64,000 nt of DNA from contig CAMENP010000005.1 of assembly GCA_945928575.1 (NCBI GenBank), forward strand, positions 1 to 64,000, read 5' to 3'. Numbering within the stretch: position 1 is the first letter of the stretch; every line of letters starts with the position of its first letter. Below, piece by piece: positions 9,150 through 19,909 of the stretch. Source of the stretch: an uncultured Butyrivibrio sp. (GTDB taxonomy: Bacteria; Bacillota; Clostridia; Lachnospirales; Lachnospiraceae). Below the pieces are notes generated by a model. The model saw nothing but the letters and a program-made list of their open reading frames with translations. It did no database searches and was not told where the DNA came from. The translations under genes and the position numbers were made by a program.

Positions 9150-11027
9150 TTAAAGAATGCACAGATCAAAATCACATGCGCTACGGAATGCTTCAAGAGC
9201 CGCAATTATGCCGTTACACATTATATCATCCGATGTTCCGTTGCGGCGTACACTAACCAGCCCGACACTGTATTTACCGATATCTCCGAGCGCCATATCT
9301 CCTTCTTCAAAATCGCTTACGGCAATTGTGTATCCGGTCTTTCTGAGTCTTGCGGCAGATGAAGCAACTTTATTGCTGTCCCTGAACTTATGTCTGCACG
9401 ACAATGAAAGTACCAGCTTTGACGGCTCTATTGCGTATATCCGCACTCTTCGTTCAAACTCTGACATAAACTGGTCCGATGCGATCTGTGCACCTGTAAG
9501 GTTAATCACATATCCTGTATTTTTCTCATTACGGGCAGAGGCTTCCTTAAGGACCTGCTCCATCACATATTCATTAATGGCTGCATCCAGTCCGCGGTAT
9601 TCCGCAAGTTCCGCAATCGTTGTATTATCAATGATATTTCCAGACAGATCTTTATATGTTACTCCGGCAAATCTGTATTTTACTCCTTTAACGCTTACGC
9701 CGGTATAATAGTCCACGCCAAAACCACGATATCCGGCTTCTATTGCCTCAGAAAGTTCCTGTACCATATATGTTCTTCCGTGAGTTGATTCATCCATACA
9801 ATCACTGTACATAAAGAAACGGTTTTTTCCTGATTTTTTGGCCTTATACATTGCATAATCCGCGTTCTGCATAATTTCCTTGACATATGCACCGTCATCA
9901 GGATATACCGCTGCCCCCATACTCATTGTACAATAATATCCGGTTCCCATAAGGTCCCATTTATGCTCAAAAATTTCTCTTATCCGGCCGGTAATATCCT
10001 GCATATCCGCATAATGATCCGGTTTGATTATTATGACAAACTCATCACCGCCAAGCCTGTAACAGCTGTCCGATATCGGTTCTATCTGCATAAGTGCCGT
10101 CGCTATATTCTGTAAAAGCACATCCCCGTACTGATGTCCGAGCGTATCATTTATCTGTTTAAAATCATCCAGGTCAAGATATATAAGTGTGCCTTTCTTG
10201 TTGCTGTTGGCCCCGTCAAGTTCTGCCTTTAAATCTCTTTCAAACTTAAGCCTGTTGTATAATCCTGTAAGGTAGTCGTTATTAGCCTGATATTCGGCTC
10301 TTTCGCGGTCTTTGACCCTCTCCGTGACATCGAGCACCGAACACATAAGAACCTGCTCTCCCTGTATCCACCTTATGTAGATAAAATCCAGGTCAAACCA
10401 TCTTCCCGATTTATCATCCGGCATATCCTTGATTGATGTATCCTGTGTTATATTCTGTGCAGAAAGTGCCTTTCCTATAACACTCTGCATTACCTCAGAC
10501 TTCTCAAGCGTCCTGTTCATAAGAAGCACATTTCTGTTCTCACAATCAAGAACCGCAACGCCGGCGGGTACACAGTCAAGAACATTGCCAAGAAGTTTGT
10601 ATGAGTCTTCAAGAGAGTCTGCAAATATTCTGTGTGATGCCACACTCTGTATAACAAGTGCTGCCTGTGTGATTGTCTTTACCGCATCTTCTTCACATCC
10701 GGCCTCCGTATGTGCGCAGACGTACATCGCAGCTTTCCGGTTAAGATATACCGGTACGCATATCACTTCAGAACCGTCATCAAGAGTGCGGACGCACATA
10801 TCCTTTTCGCCGCTGATATAATCCGATAATGATATATATCCGTCCGATGCCTTCCAGAATCCTGTTTCATCGCGCAATGCCACAACCGCAGTTTTATCCG
10901 GATTATCGTCCGACTGAACAAGGCATAACTCTTTCATCCCCGCGCTTGCAACACATTCCTTCAGAATTTCTTCTGCCGCCAGGGAAAAATCCTTTTCATA
11001 TGATAGAAATTTAAGCAGACATGGCAT
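9150..11027 (-). CDS. GAF/PAS-like - GGDEF - degenerate EAL protein
   Basis: Probable diguanylate cyclase. Residues 1-135 look like a GAF-type sensor, 140-240 like a PAS domain, and 245-410 are a GGDEF domain with the intact signature RLGGDEF at about 324-330. The last ~210 residues have EAL-like length and spacing, but the key motifs are gone. 'YRFAGVTY' stands where EALxR is expected, 'LSLSCR' replaces ELTE, and 'VSDFEEG' replaces DDFGxG. So no phosphodiesterase activity is expected from this half. No membrane segment is seen, so it is cytoplasmic. It lies 7 bp downstream of the HEAT-methyltransferase gene and is probably the last gene of that transcript. Confidence 0.88.
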   Translation of the reverse strand: MPCLLKFLSYEKDFSLAAEEILKECVASAGMKELCLVQSDDNPDKTAVVALRDETGFWKASDGYISLSDYISGEKDMCVRTLDDGSEVICVPVYLNRKAAMYVCAHTEAGCEEDAVKTITQAALVIQSVASHRIFADSLEDSYKLLGNVLDCVPAGVAVLDCENRNVLLMNRTLEKSEVMQSVIGKALSAQNITQDTSIKDMPDDKSGRWFDLDFIYIRWIQGEQVLMCSVLDVTERVKDRERAEYQANNDYLTGLYNRLKFERDLKAELDGANSNKKGTLIYLDLDDFKQINDTLGHQYGDVLLQNIATALMQIEPISDSCYRLGGDEFVIIIKPDHYADMQDITGRIREIFEHKWDLMGTGYYCTMSMGAAVYPDDGAYVKEIMQNADYAMYKAKKSGKNRFFMYSDCMDESTHGRTYMVQELSEAIEAGYRGFGVDYYTGVSVKGVKYRFAGVTYKDLSGNIIDNTTIAELAEYRGLDAAINEYVMEQVLKEASARNEKNTGYVINLTGAQIASDQFMSEFERRVRIYAIEPSKLVLSLSCRHKFRDSNKVASSAARLRKTGYTIAVSDFEEGDMALGDIGKYSVGLVSVRRNGTSDDIMCNGIIAALEAFRSACDFDLCIL

Positions 11028-11034
11028 ATTATTA

Positions 11035-12468
11035 TCATCCCTTTATTATATAAATATTAAGATTTTCCTTGCTGTTAAACGGAAATTCCCTTACCAGACT
11101 GAATTTATCGCTGAGCCTTAACTGTTTTTTTATGAGATTCTTCTCTTTGGAAAGCATGATTATCAAACCGTCTTCACTTAATAATTCGGCGCACTTATCC
11201 AGAAAATCGTCATAAACGCCGGTATCGTCCGGCATCTGGGTTATAATCTCATCAAATTTATATTCATGCCTGAAATCAAAAAAATTCCTATTTATGTAAT
11301 TGATATTGACTCCGGCAGCTGCCGTGTTAATTCTGGCCTTGGCCACAGCTTCGCCAAATGTATCAATTCCGTACATATGCGATGCTCTGACAGCCTTGTT
11401 CCGCTCAATAAGAATTGTTCCGACTCCGCAGAACGGATCCAATATCTGAGCATCTTCTTTAAGGTAATCCCGGACAAGATATACCATCATTGCCGCATTA
11501 ACCGGTTTCATTGATGCAGCCACATAATCGCGTCTGTATGCAAAACGTCTGTCACTCCATGTATGAAGCTTTAACATTATTCCATATCCGCCGCTTCTTG
11601 ATGGAATAAGTTTAATCTCGATCTCATAATCGGACGGTGAATTTATCAGTCTGCCGCCCGATGCCGCCTGTATTCTTGCAGCGGCCTCCGCCGTGTCCGT
11701 CTTAGATGTTACCCTGAAACGGAATGGCTTATCCGCATCATCATGCATCGCCTCTAACAGATGCATAAGGTTTCCCGACATTATATCCGATGCTATTTCG
11801 GATTTGACTGACGGTGCAAGTCCGTTAACCGGAAACAGCATTTCCCTGTAAATTCTGATTGAAGAAACTGCGCGGATTTCTGTTGTTTTAAAAGATACTC
11901 CGCAGAAGATCTGTTTTATTCCCGCTGCATTCTTAAATTCCCCGACTGCATTCATAAGTGCTTCAACGGTATCTTTGCCCGTTGTAAATATAACTTCTAC
12001 AGGCTGATTGGGGTTATGGAATTTATGTTTTACTAATCCGCTGTGTGGAAATATGGAATAAAGCTCCTTCAATTCCGCCGATATGTGTTTCATATCGGCG
12101 TCATCAAAGCAGCCGTTCTCAAGTTCATCTCTTCGATTAATAAGTTCGTCTCTGTATTTGGAACAATCATATGCCTTCAATGCTGCAAGATACGAGCTTT
12201 TGACAAAAAGCTTCTCTTCATTCATATAAGCTTTCATCAAATCGTCAGCACATGAAGGTTCATCGATCATCCCTATTATGAGAGCTGCATTTTTACGGAC
12301 CTTGGCATCTTCGTTTTCCAGCAATGCCTTAAAAATCCTGATATCGTATAAAGGATTTTCTTTAAGTGCTTTCACGGCACCGTCTTCTTTAAGTCCGGCT
12401 TTCATATCGACCAGCGCAGCTCTCGTATTGTTATTTTCTTTAATATCCAATAACTGTTTTTCAAACAT
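11035..12468 (-). CDS. HEAT-repeat plus THUMP-like RNA methyltransferase-family protein
   Basis: Residues 1-115 form HEAT-like helical repeats ('DAKVRKNAALIIGMI'). Residues 150-300 resemble the THUMP/ferredoxin-like region of UPF0020/Trm11 proteins ('SDYEIEIKLIP', 'RRFAYRRDYVAASMKPVNAAMM'). A Rossmann methyltransferase follows, with SAM motif I DPFCGVGTI at 344-352. Motif IV, normally (N/D)PP(Y/F), reads TQMPDD at about 410-415, so catalysis on a base amine is uncertain. The ATG overlaps the stop codon of the upstream Na/Pi cotransporter (TGATG), which implies translational coupling. The substrate, if any, is unknown. Confidence 0.8.
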   Translation of the reverse strand: MFEKQLLDIKENNNTRAALVDMKAGLKEDGAVKALKENPLYDIRIFKALLENEDAKVRKNAALIIGMIDEPSCADDLMKAYMNEEKLFVKSSYLAALKAYDCSKYRDELINRRDELENGCFDDADMKHISAELKELYSIFPHSGLVKHKFHNPNQPVEVIFTTGKDTVEALMNAVGEFKNAAGIKQIFCGVSFKTTEIRAVSSIRIYREMLFPVNGLAPSVKSEIASDIMSGNLMHLLEAMHDDADKPFRFRVTSKTDTAEAAARIQAASGGRLINSPSDYEIEIKLIPSRSGGYGIMLKLHTWSDRRFAYRRDYVAASMKPVNAAMMVYLVRDYLKEDAQILDPFCGVGTILIERNKAVRASHMYGIDTFGEAVAKARINTAAAGVNINYINRNFFDFRHEYKFDEIITQMPDDTGVYDDFLDKCAELLSEDGLIIMLSKEKNLIKKQLRLSDKFSLVREFPFNSKENLNIYIIKG

Positions 12469-14144
12469 CAGGCCTCATCCTTTACATATCCCGCAATATT
12501 GATCGCATGGTCAGATACTCTTTCGAGATTAGTAAGTATATTGAGGAAAATAACACCTGTCTCCGAATTGCATTCGCGTTTTGAAAGACGTTCAATATGC
12601 TTATCCCTGATTTCCTCTTCAAGATTATCAACCTCATCCTCGTACCGGAATGTCTTCCTTACCATGTCCATATTACCGGTTTCGCGCGCCGCAACCGCAC
12701 TGTCGATTGAAGACTCAACTGCTGTTCTCATAAGCTTAAGGTCATCGACTCCAACCTCCGAGAACTTCATATTTCCGTCACGCAATTTACCGGCAAGTTC
12801 CGCCAGATTCTCCGCATGATCCCCGACACGTTCAAGATCTATAACCGTATACATAAGATCTTTGACCTGTCTGCTCTGTCTGTCGGTAAGTCCGTCATTA
12901 CTTATCTTTACAAGGAAATCCGACAGGTTGGCAACATGGTCGTCAATATGTTTTTCTGTTTCAAGAACCGTATCAATAAGTTCGTATTTATTATACATTA
13001 TTGCATCAAGTGACCGTTTCAGGTTCTCGGAACATATCTTGCCAAGTTTAATGACATAATTGCTGACAGCCTGAATTGCAAGTGACGGAGTGTTAAGAAT
13101 ACGGTCATCCAGAAGCATTGTGGTGTCTTTCTTAACCTCAACACTCGGTGTCTGTACTTCTTCTTTATCACGGATGATAAGCTTGGAAAGGTCAACAAGT
13201 TTGCCCGCAAACGGGTAGAAGAGTGTAGTATTCAATACTTTAAACCCTGAGTGGAATATCGCAATCGATACTGCGGACATAATATATCCTTCTAATCCCG
13301 GGAATATCTTGAATATAATAAATATCAATGTTCCCCATATAATAACACCGAATGTATTAAACAAAAGGTTAATTATCGCTGCACGCTTGGCATTCTTGGA
13401 TACACCGGCACTGGATATGAGCGCCGTGAAGCAGGAACCTATATCTGCACCGAGACATATGAACACGGCCGTAGGTGCATTTACAACACCGAATCCCGAA
13501 AGTGTCTGAAGAACACCGACCGATGCTGATGAACTCTGCATGACACCTGTAACCACGATACCTATAAGAATTCCGAATAACGGATTTGATCCAAGGGTAA
13601 GGAACATATTCTTAACGGCTTCTCCGGCCATATAATCGCTCATCGATGAAGACATCGTAGTCAATCCGAAAAAGAGGAAACCGATTGCGATTATGATTTC
13701 TCCGAGTGTCTGTTTTTTGTGTTTTTTGCAAAACATTATAAATGCTGCACCGACACCAATCATAAGCGGTGCATAGAATGAAGGCTTAAAAAATGTCGCT
13801 GCCTCACCAAGTGAATCGAGTGATACAATCCATGCTGTTACCGTGGTACCGATATTGGCACCCATTATAACACCTACGGCCTGCATGAGATTTAAAATGC
13901 CGGCATTTACAAATCCGACTATCATAACGGTTGTGGCACCTGAACTCTGAATTATGGCTGTTACAAGTGCTCCGACAAGAATTGCTTTAATACGCTTATT
14001 GGTTACGGCTTCAAGAAGGCTTTTCATCTTCTCGCCGGCTGCTTTCTGCAGACCGCCCGACAGAAGTTTCATTCCGTAAAGGAACATACCCAGACCGCCG
14101 AGGAATCCCAATATATTGGATACGTCATCTATAGTCATTATCAT
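12468..14144 (-). CDS. Na/Pi cotransporter family protein with PhoU-like C-terminus
   Basis: Membrane transporter of the NptA/PNaS family, likely moving phosphate with sodium. Two copies of the family repeat are visible: 'VGALVTAIIQSSGATTVMIVGFVNAGIL' and 'GIVVTGVMQSSSASVGVLQTLSGFG', each with the QSSSA/QSSGAT signature. There are about eight to nine membrane helices in residues 1-320. The C-terminal 220 residues are a PhoU-like helical domain ('DLERVGDHAENLAELA', 'NLERVSDHAINIAGYV'). The start may be the third codon (ATG at 14138), which has better spacing from AAGGAG. It is coupled to the downstream methyltransferase by a 1-base overlap. Confidence 0.92.
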   Translation of the reverse strand: MIMTIDDVSNILGFLGGLGMFLYGMKLLSGGLQKAAGEKMKSLLEAVTNKRIKAILVGALVTAIIQSSGATTVMIVGFVNAGILNLMQAVGVIMGANIGTTVTAWIVSLDSLGEAATFFKPSFYAPLMIGVGAAFIMFCKKHKKQTLGEIIIAIGFLFFGLTTMSSSMSDYMAGEAVKNMFLTLGSNPLFGILIGIVVTGVMQSSSASVGVLQTLSGFGVVNAPTAVFICLGADIGSCFTALISSAGVSKNAKRAAIINLLFNTFGVIIWGTLIFIIFKIFPGLEGYIMSAVSIAIFHSGFKVLNTTLFYPFAGKLVDLSKLIIRDKEEVQTPSVEVKKDTTMLLDDRILNTPSLAIQAVSNYVIKLGKICSENLKRSLDAIMYNKYELIDTVLETEKHIDDHVANLSDFLVKISNDGLTDRQSRQVKDLMYTVIDLERVGDHAENLAELAGKLRDGNMKFSEVGVDDLKLMRTAVESSIDSAVAARETGNMDMVRKTFRYEDEVDNLEEEIRDKHIERLSKRECNSETGVIFLNILTNLERVSDHAINIAGYVKDEA

Positions 14145-14161
14145 TTACTCCTTATGTTGTC

Positions 14162-14842
14162 TTACTTAGTATTGACTGCATTCAATTCTGCCTTAACATC
14201 GAGTTTAAAACCATACCACTCATCTTCATGATTGACATAATACAGCGGACAGTATTTTCCCGTAACATCGTAATGTCTTATTATTCCTGTCTCCGGGTCC
14301 AGGTCATATGTCCTGCACAATGCAGCCACAAGCTTAACCAATGACTTATATGTAGCTGTGGTAAACTGGCCTGTCTCGTCCGGATGGCAGCATTCAATAG
14401 CTATAGTATCCTTATTGCGGTTATTGGATGCATAAGAAATCTCATTCAGCGGAACACATTGTATTATTTCGCCTTCAAGTCCTATAATATAATGGCTGCT
14501 TGCACTGGTTGCATGAGTGTCCTTAAGATTCTCAAAATAGTTCCTGTTCTGGGCAGCCGTAGTTCCCGGATTGCCGACATAATGTACAACAATAGCGTTA
14601 ACTTCTTTCAATTCCTTACCCGGTCTTGAATATTCGTTCGGAGTAAGATAATCCTTAATTATATCGTCACTCAGGAGAAACGGGTCCGCAGTGGTCGTTT
14701 CTTCCTTCTGTGCAATATTCTCGATTATCTCCTTAATACCGGAATCGTTCTTTTCAAGAATTTTCTCGGCAACAACGATTATTCCGATAACAGCGATAAT
14801 GATAATCGTACTGATAAATAAAACTTTAAGCTTTCTTCGCAT
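14162..14842 (-). CDS. Membrane-anchored N-acetylmuramoyl-L-alanine amidase (Amidase_2 fold)
   Basis: Likely peptidoglycan amidase on the outer face of the membrane. An uncleaved anchor at about 6-25 (VLFISTIIIIAVIGIIVVAE) is followed by a linker and an amidase_2/PGRP domain. The domain shows 'NAIVVHYVGNPGTTAAQNRNYF', 'SSHYIIGLEGEIIQCVP', 'IAIECCHPDETGQF', and the zinc/catalytic stretch 'HYDVTGKYCPLYY'. The zinc ligands would be the His of VHYVG, the His of HYDVTG and the Cys of YCP. The ribosome binding site is weak. It is flanked by guaB upstream and the Na/Pi transporter downstream on the same strand. Confidence 0.9.
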   Translation of the reverse strand: MRRKLKVLFISTIIIIAVIGIIVVAEKILEKNDSGIKEIIENIAQKEETTTADPFLLSDDIIKDYLTPNEYSRPGKELKEVNAIVVHYVGNPGTTAAQNRNYFENLKDTHATSASSHYIIGLEGEIIQCVPLNEISYASNNRNKDTIAIECCHPDETGQFTTATYKSLVKLVAALCRTYDLDPETGIIRHYDVTGKYCPLYYVNHEDEWYGFKLDVKAELNAVNTK

Positions 14843-14887
14843 CCCTCAACCACATCCTGTGTTAATAATCAGCTGACAGCATCAATC

Positions 14888-16427
<1,540 letters not shown>

Positions 16428-16430
16428 TTC

Positions 16431-16952
16431 CTAATCCATATACACTTTACGCGGATAGGTCTTGTTAAGTCTCTCAAGAAGCTCTTCGTTCGGTGTGAAT
16501 TTAAGTTCGACTGCTGTATTGTTCTCATCATAAAGAACTGCAATATATGATATTGATTCTTCATCGCCTGCCGAATAGTCATATTTCTTTCTGTCACTTA
16601 CCGTTCCGCCAAGATGATGTGAACCCTCCGGTGCCATAAAATCCATTTTGCCGAAATTAAATGTGTGAAGTTTCTTACGTACGCTTTTGTGCATAATCTT
16701 GTCTATACGCATTTCGCCGTCATAGAATGAATATTCATATTCCACATCGGTTCTCGTAAATACCATATAAGTCAGAATTATGCCAAGTGCAATTATAAAT
16801 ACTGCCACAAACATAAGCACCGGTGCCTTTGCCGCCAGGATATAAATCATGACAAGCAGAAGCAGATCAAAAGATATTATCGCATATCTTCCCACATAAG
16901 ATTTAAGCGGTGTCTTACGTTTTACAAGACACTCAACAACTGTTTCAAACAT
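16431..16952 (-). CDS. DUF6106-like membrane protein
   Basis: Conserved Lachnospiraceae protein of unknown function; the DUF6106 call is from memory of the opening 'VECLVKRKTP' and the overall layout. Two membrane helices lie at about 25-65 (ISFDLLLLVMIYILAAKAPVLMFVAVFIIALGIILTYMVF). A soluble domain of ~105 residues follows, with 'YEYSFYDGEMRIDKIMHKSVRKKLHTFNFGKMDFM', which looks like a PH-like beta fold. It is 19 bp after purB, so probably co-transcribed with the purine genes although it has no known purine role. Confidence 0.75.
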   Translation of the reverse strand: MFETVVECLVKRKTPLKSYVGRYAIISFDLLLLVMIYILAAKAPVLMFVAVFIIALGIILTYMVFTRTDVEYEYSFYDGEMRIDKIMHKSVRKKLHTFNFGKMDFMAPEGSHHLGGTVSDRKKYDYSAGDEESISYIAVLYDENNTAVELKFTPNEELLERLNKTYPRKVYMD

Positions 16953-16971
16953 ACAGATGCCTCCTTAACAA

Positions 16972-18405
16972 TCAGACATTAATCTCTGCTTTTACACCGA
17001 GTTCGTCTTTGTATTTATCAAGGATAGGTTTGATATTCTCAGAAATAAATTCCTCAACCTGATCCTTGGAACGTCCTATATAAAGTGACGGATTCATTGA
17101 TTTCTGCAAATCCTCAAGTGTAAGATTGAACGCAGGGTCTGCAGCGATAAGTTCAAGGAGGTTGTTATCAAGCCCTTCCTCTTTGACTCTCTTACCGGCC
17201 TGCATTGAAAGCTGTCTGATCTTCTCGTGAAGTTCCTGACGGTCTCCGCCGGCTTTGACAGCATCCATCATTATATTCTCTGTAGCCATAAACGGAAGTT
17301 CAGCCATGATGTGCTTGTTGATAACTTTAGTATATACTACAAGTCCGTCAACAACATTCAGATACAGATCAAGTATTCCGTCAACGGCAAGGAATGCTTC
17401 AGGTACAGACATTCTCTTATTAGCCGAGTCATCAAGTGTTCTCTCAAACCACTGTGTTGCACTTGTAATCGCCGGATTCATAACATCCGACATTACATAA
17501 TTGGCTAATGATGCAATTCTCTCGCTTCTCATAGGATTACGCTTATATGCCATTGCCGAAGAACCTATCTGTGATTTCTCGAACGGTTCTTCAATCTCCT
17601 TAAGGTGCTGGAGAAGTCTTATATCATTGGAGAATTTGTGCGCACTTGCGGCTATTCCCGCGAGCACATTCACAACTCTTGTATCAACCTTACGTGAATA
17701 AGTCTGTCCCGAAACAGGATAAACATCCGTAAATCCCATCTTTTCCGCTATTTTCTTATCAAGCGCGCGTACCTTTGTCTGGTCGCCCTCAAAAAGCTCC
17801 ATGAAACTTGCCTGTGTTCCTGTTGTTCCCTTGGAACCGAGAAGTTTCATTGAATCGATTATATAATCAAGATCTTCAAGATCAAGCAGCAGTTCCATCA
17901 TCCAAAGTGTGGCTCTCTTGCCTACGGTTGTCGGCTGTGCAGGCTGGAAATGCGTGAATGCAAGTGTCGGAAGATCCTTGTATTTGTCTGCAAATGAAGC
18001 AAGCTCCGAGAGTACGTTTACGACCTTGACCCTTACAAGCTTAAGTGCTTCGGTCATAAGGATAAGGTCCGTGTTGTCGCCTACATAACAGGATGTTGCA
18101 CCGAGGTGGATTATTCCCTTGGCTTTCGGGCACTGTACGCCGTATGCATATACATGGGACATAACATCATGACGCACTTCTTTCTCTCTTGCCCTGGCAA
18201 CATCATAATTGATATCATCCTTATGTGCCTTGAGTTCTTCAATCTGTTCATCGGTTATGTCAAGACCCAGCTCTTTCTCAGACTCGGCGAGCGCAATCCA
18301 GAGTGCTCTCCATGTCCTGAATTTCTTGTCCTGTGAGAAAATATATTGCATTTCTTTGCTTGCATATCTTCCGGCAAGCGGTGTTTCATATCTGTCTGTA
18401 GACAT
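16972..18405 (-). CDS. purB: Adenylosuccinate lyase
   Basis: Cleaves SAICAR to AICAR and adenylosuccinate to AMP, releasing fumarate. The fumarase/aspartase superfamily signature is 'GSSAMAYKRNPMRSERI' near 290-306. Catalytic-region stretches 'HLGATSCYVGDNTDL' and 'TLAFTHFQPAQPTTVGKRATLW' are present. At 477 residues it is of the longer, eukaryote-like ADSL type common in Clostridia. AAAGGAGA precedes the ATG. It lies 35 bp downstream of purF in the order purC-purF-purB. Confidence 0.97.
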   Translation of the reverse strand: MSTDRYETPLAGRYASKEMQYIFSQDKKFRTWRALWIALAESEKELGLDITDEQIEELKAHKDDINYDVARAREKEVRHDVMSHVYAYGVQCPKAKGIIHLGATSCYVGDNTDLILMTEALKLVRVKVVNVLSELASFADKYKDLPTLAFTHFQPAQPTTVGKRATLWMMELLLDLEDLDYIIDSMKLLGSKGTTGTQASFMELFEGDQTKVRALDKKIAEKMGFTDVYPVSGQTYSRKVDTRVVNVLAGIAASAHKFSNDIRLLQHLKEIEEPFEKSQIGSSAMAYKRNPMRSERIASLANYVMSDVMNPAITSATQWFERTLDDSANKRMSVPEAFLAVDGILDLYLNVVDGLVVYTKVINKHIMAELPFMATENIMMDAVKAGGDRQELHEKIRQLSMQAGKRVKEEGLDNNLLELIAADPAFNLTLEDLQKSMNPSLYIGRSKDQVEEFISENIKPILDKYKDELGVKAEINV

Positions 18406-18440
18406 AATTCGTATCTCCTTTATAGTTGTTAAATAACATG

Positions 18441-19886
18441 CTATTTGTCATATTCTCCTCTGATGTCATCAGATGGCGGAGCTATAGGATAATCTCCCGT
18501 AAAACATGCATCACAATAATCAGTTCTGCCTTCGATCATGTCACCTAACTTATTGACATCAAGGTATCCGAGTGAATCCGCACCTATATATTCGCAGATT
18601 TCATCAACCGTATGATCATGCGCAATAAGCTGGTCATCGGACGGCACATCAGTGCCGAAATAACACGGATGCATAAAAGGCGGTGAACTGATTCTCACAT
18701 GAACCTCTGCAGCACCTGCATCTTTAAGCATCTTAACGATTCTGGCACTGGTCGTACCTCTTACAATAGAATCATCTATCATAATGACACGCTTGCCTCT
18801 TACAGCTTCCTTAAGCACATTAAGCTTAATCCGGACGCTTGTCTCCCTGCTTGACTGCTTAGGTTTAATGAATGTTCTTCCGACATAACTGTTCTTGATA
18901 AATGCTATTCCGTAAGGTATTCCCGACTCAAGCGAATATCCCAGTGCCGCTACGTTACCGGATTCCGGAACGCCCACAACCATATCCGCATCAACAGGAT
19001 GATCCTTTGCAAGTATTCTTCCTGCCATTATCCTCGAATCATATACACTTATACCGTCAATATTGCTGTCCGGTCTGGCAAAATATATGTATTCAAAGAT
19101 ACATTTGGCACATTTGTCGCATTTATGTACCATATTTGAGGATATTCCGGAAGGTGTGATCGTTACGATCTCACCCGGAAGTACATCTCTTACAAATTCA
19201 GCACCGACAGCATCAAGAGCACATGTCTCCGATGCAAGAATGTATGCATTATCACGCTTACCTATACACAACGGCTTGAAACCGAATTCATCCCTTGCGC
19301 CGATAAGTTTACGCGGGCTCATTACTATAAGTGAATATGCGCCCTTTATTTTCTGCATGGCTCTGGCAACAGCGCCCTCTACATTAGATGTATTAAGTCT
19401 TTCCCTTGCAATATGATATGCTATAACTTCTGAATCTATCGTAGTCTGGAATATGGCACCCGTCTTGGAAAGTTCGTCCCTAAGCTCCGGTGCATTAATA
19501 AGATTACCGTTATGCGCAAGCGCAAGTGTTCCTTTCACATAATTGAGAACAAGCGGCTGTGCATTCTCTCTGGTCGAACTTCCGGCAGTCGAATATCTTA
19601 CATGTCCAACACCGATATTTCCGTTTAATTTCTCTAATATTTCTTCATTAAAAGCCTCATTTACAAGTCCCATGTCCTTATGTGACTGGACTTTGCCCTT
19701 CGGACCCTCCGTATCGCTCACGGCAATACCGCAGCTTTCCTGTCCTCTGTGCTGAAGCGCAAACAATCCGTAATATATGGTAGATGCAACATCATTGCCG
19801 TCAAAATCATATATGCCGAAAACTCCGCATTCTTCATGAAGTTCATCCGAAATAAACATCTCGGAAACTTCTGTCTTCTTACTCAT
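18441..19886 (-). CDS. purF: Amidophosphoribosyltransferase
   Basis: Commits PRPP and glutamine to purine synthesis as phosphoribosylamine. A propeptide of about 19 residues precedes the N-terminal nucleophile in 'EECGVFGIYD' (Cys20), which must be exposed by processing. The glutaminase part has 'RGQESCGIAVSD' and 'VGHVRYSTAG'. The phosphoribosyltransferase PRPP loop is 'VIMIDDSIVRGTTSARIV'. Cysteines for a [4Fe-4S] cluster, as in Bacillus PurF, are seen in 'CDKCAKCIFEYIYFARPDS' and 'YCDACFTGDYP'. It sits between purC and purB. Confidence 0.97.
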   Translation of the reverse strand: MSKKTEVSEMFISDELHEECGVFGIYDFDGNDVASTIYYGLFALQHRGQESCGIAVSDTEGPKGKVQSHKDMGLVNEAFNEEILEKLNGNIGVGHVRYSTAGSSTRENAQPLVLNYVKGTLALAHNGNLINAPELRDELSKTGAIFQTTIDSEVIAYHIARERLNTSNVEGAVARAMQKIKGAYSLIVMSPRKLIGARDEFGFKPLCIGKRDNAYILASETCALDAVGAEFVRDVLPGEIVTITPSGISSNMVHKCDKCAKCIFEYIYFARPDSNIDGISVYDSRIMAGRILAKDHPVDADMVVGVPESGNVAALGYSLESGIPYGIAFIKNSYVGRTFIKPKQSSRETSVRIKLNVLKEAVRGKRVIMIDDSIVRGTTSARIVKMLKDAGAAEVHVRISSPPFMHPCYFGTDVPSDDQLIAHDHTVDEICEYIGADSLGYLDVNKLGDMIEGRTDYCDACFTGDYPIAPPSDDIRGEYDK

Positions 19887-19909
19887 ATCTGATCCTCTTT
19901 CTGTTATAA

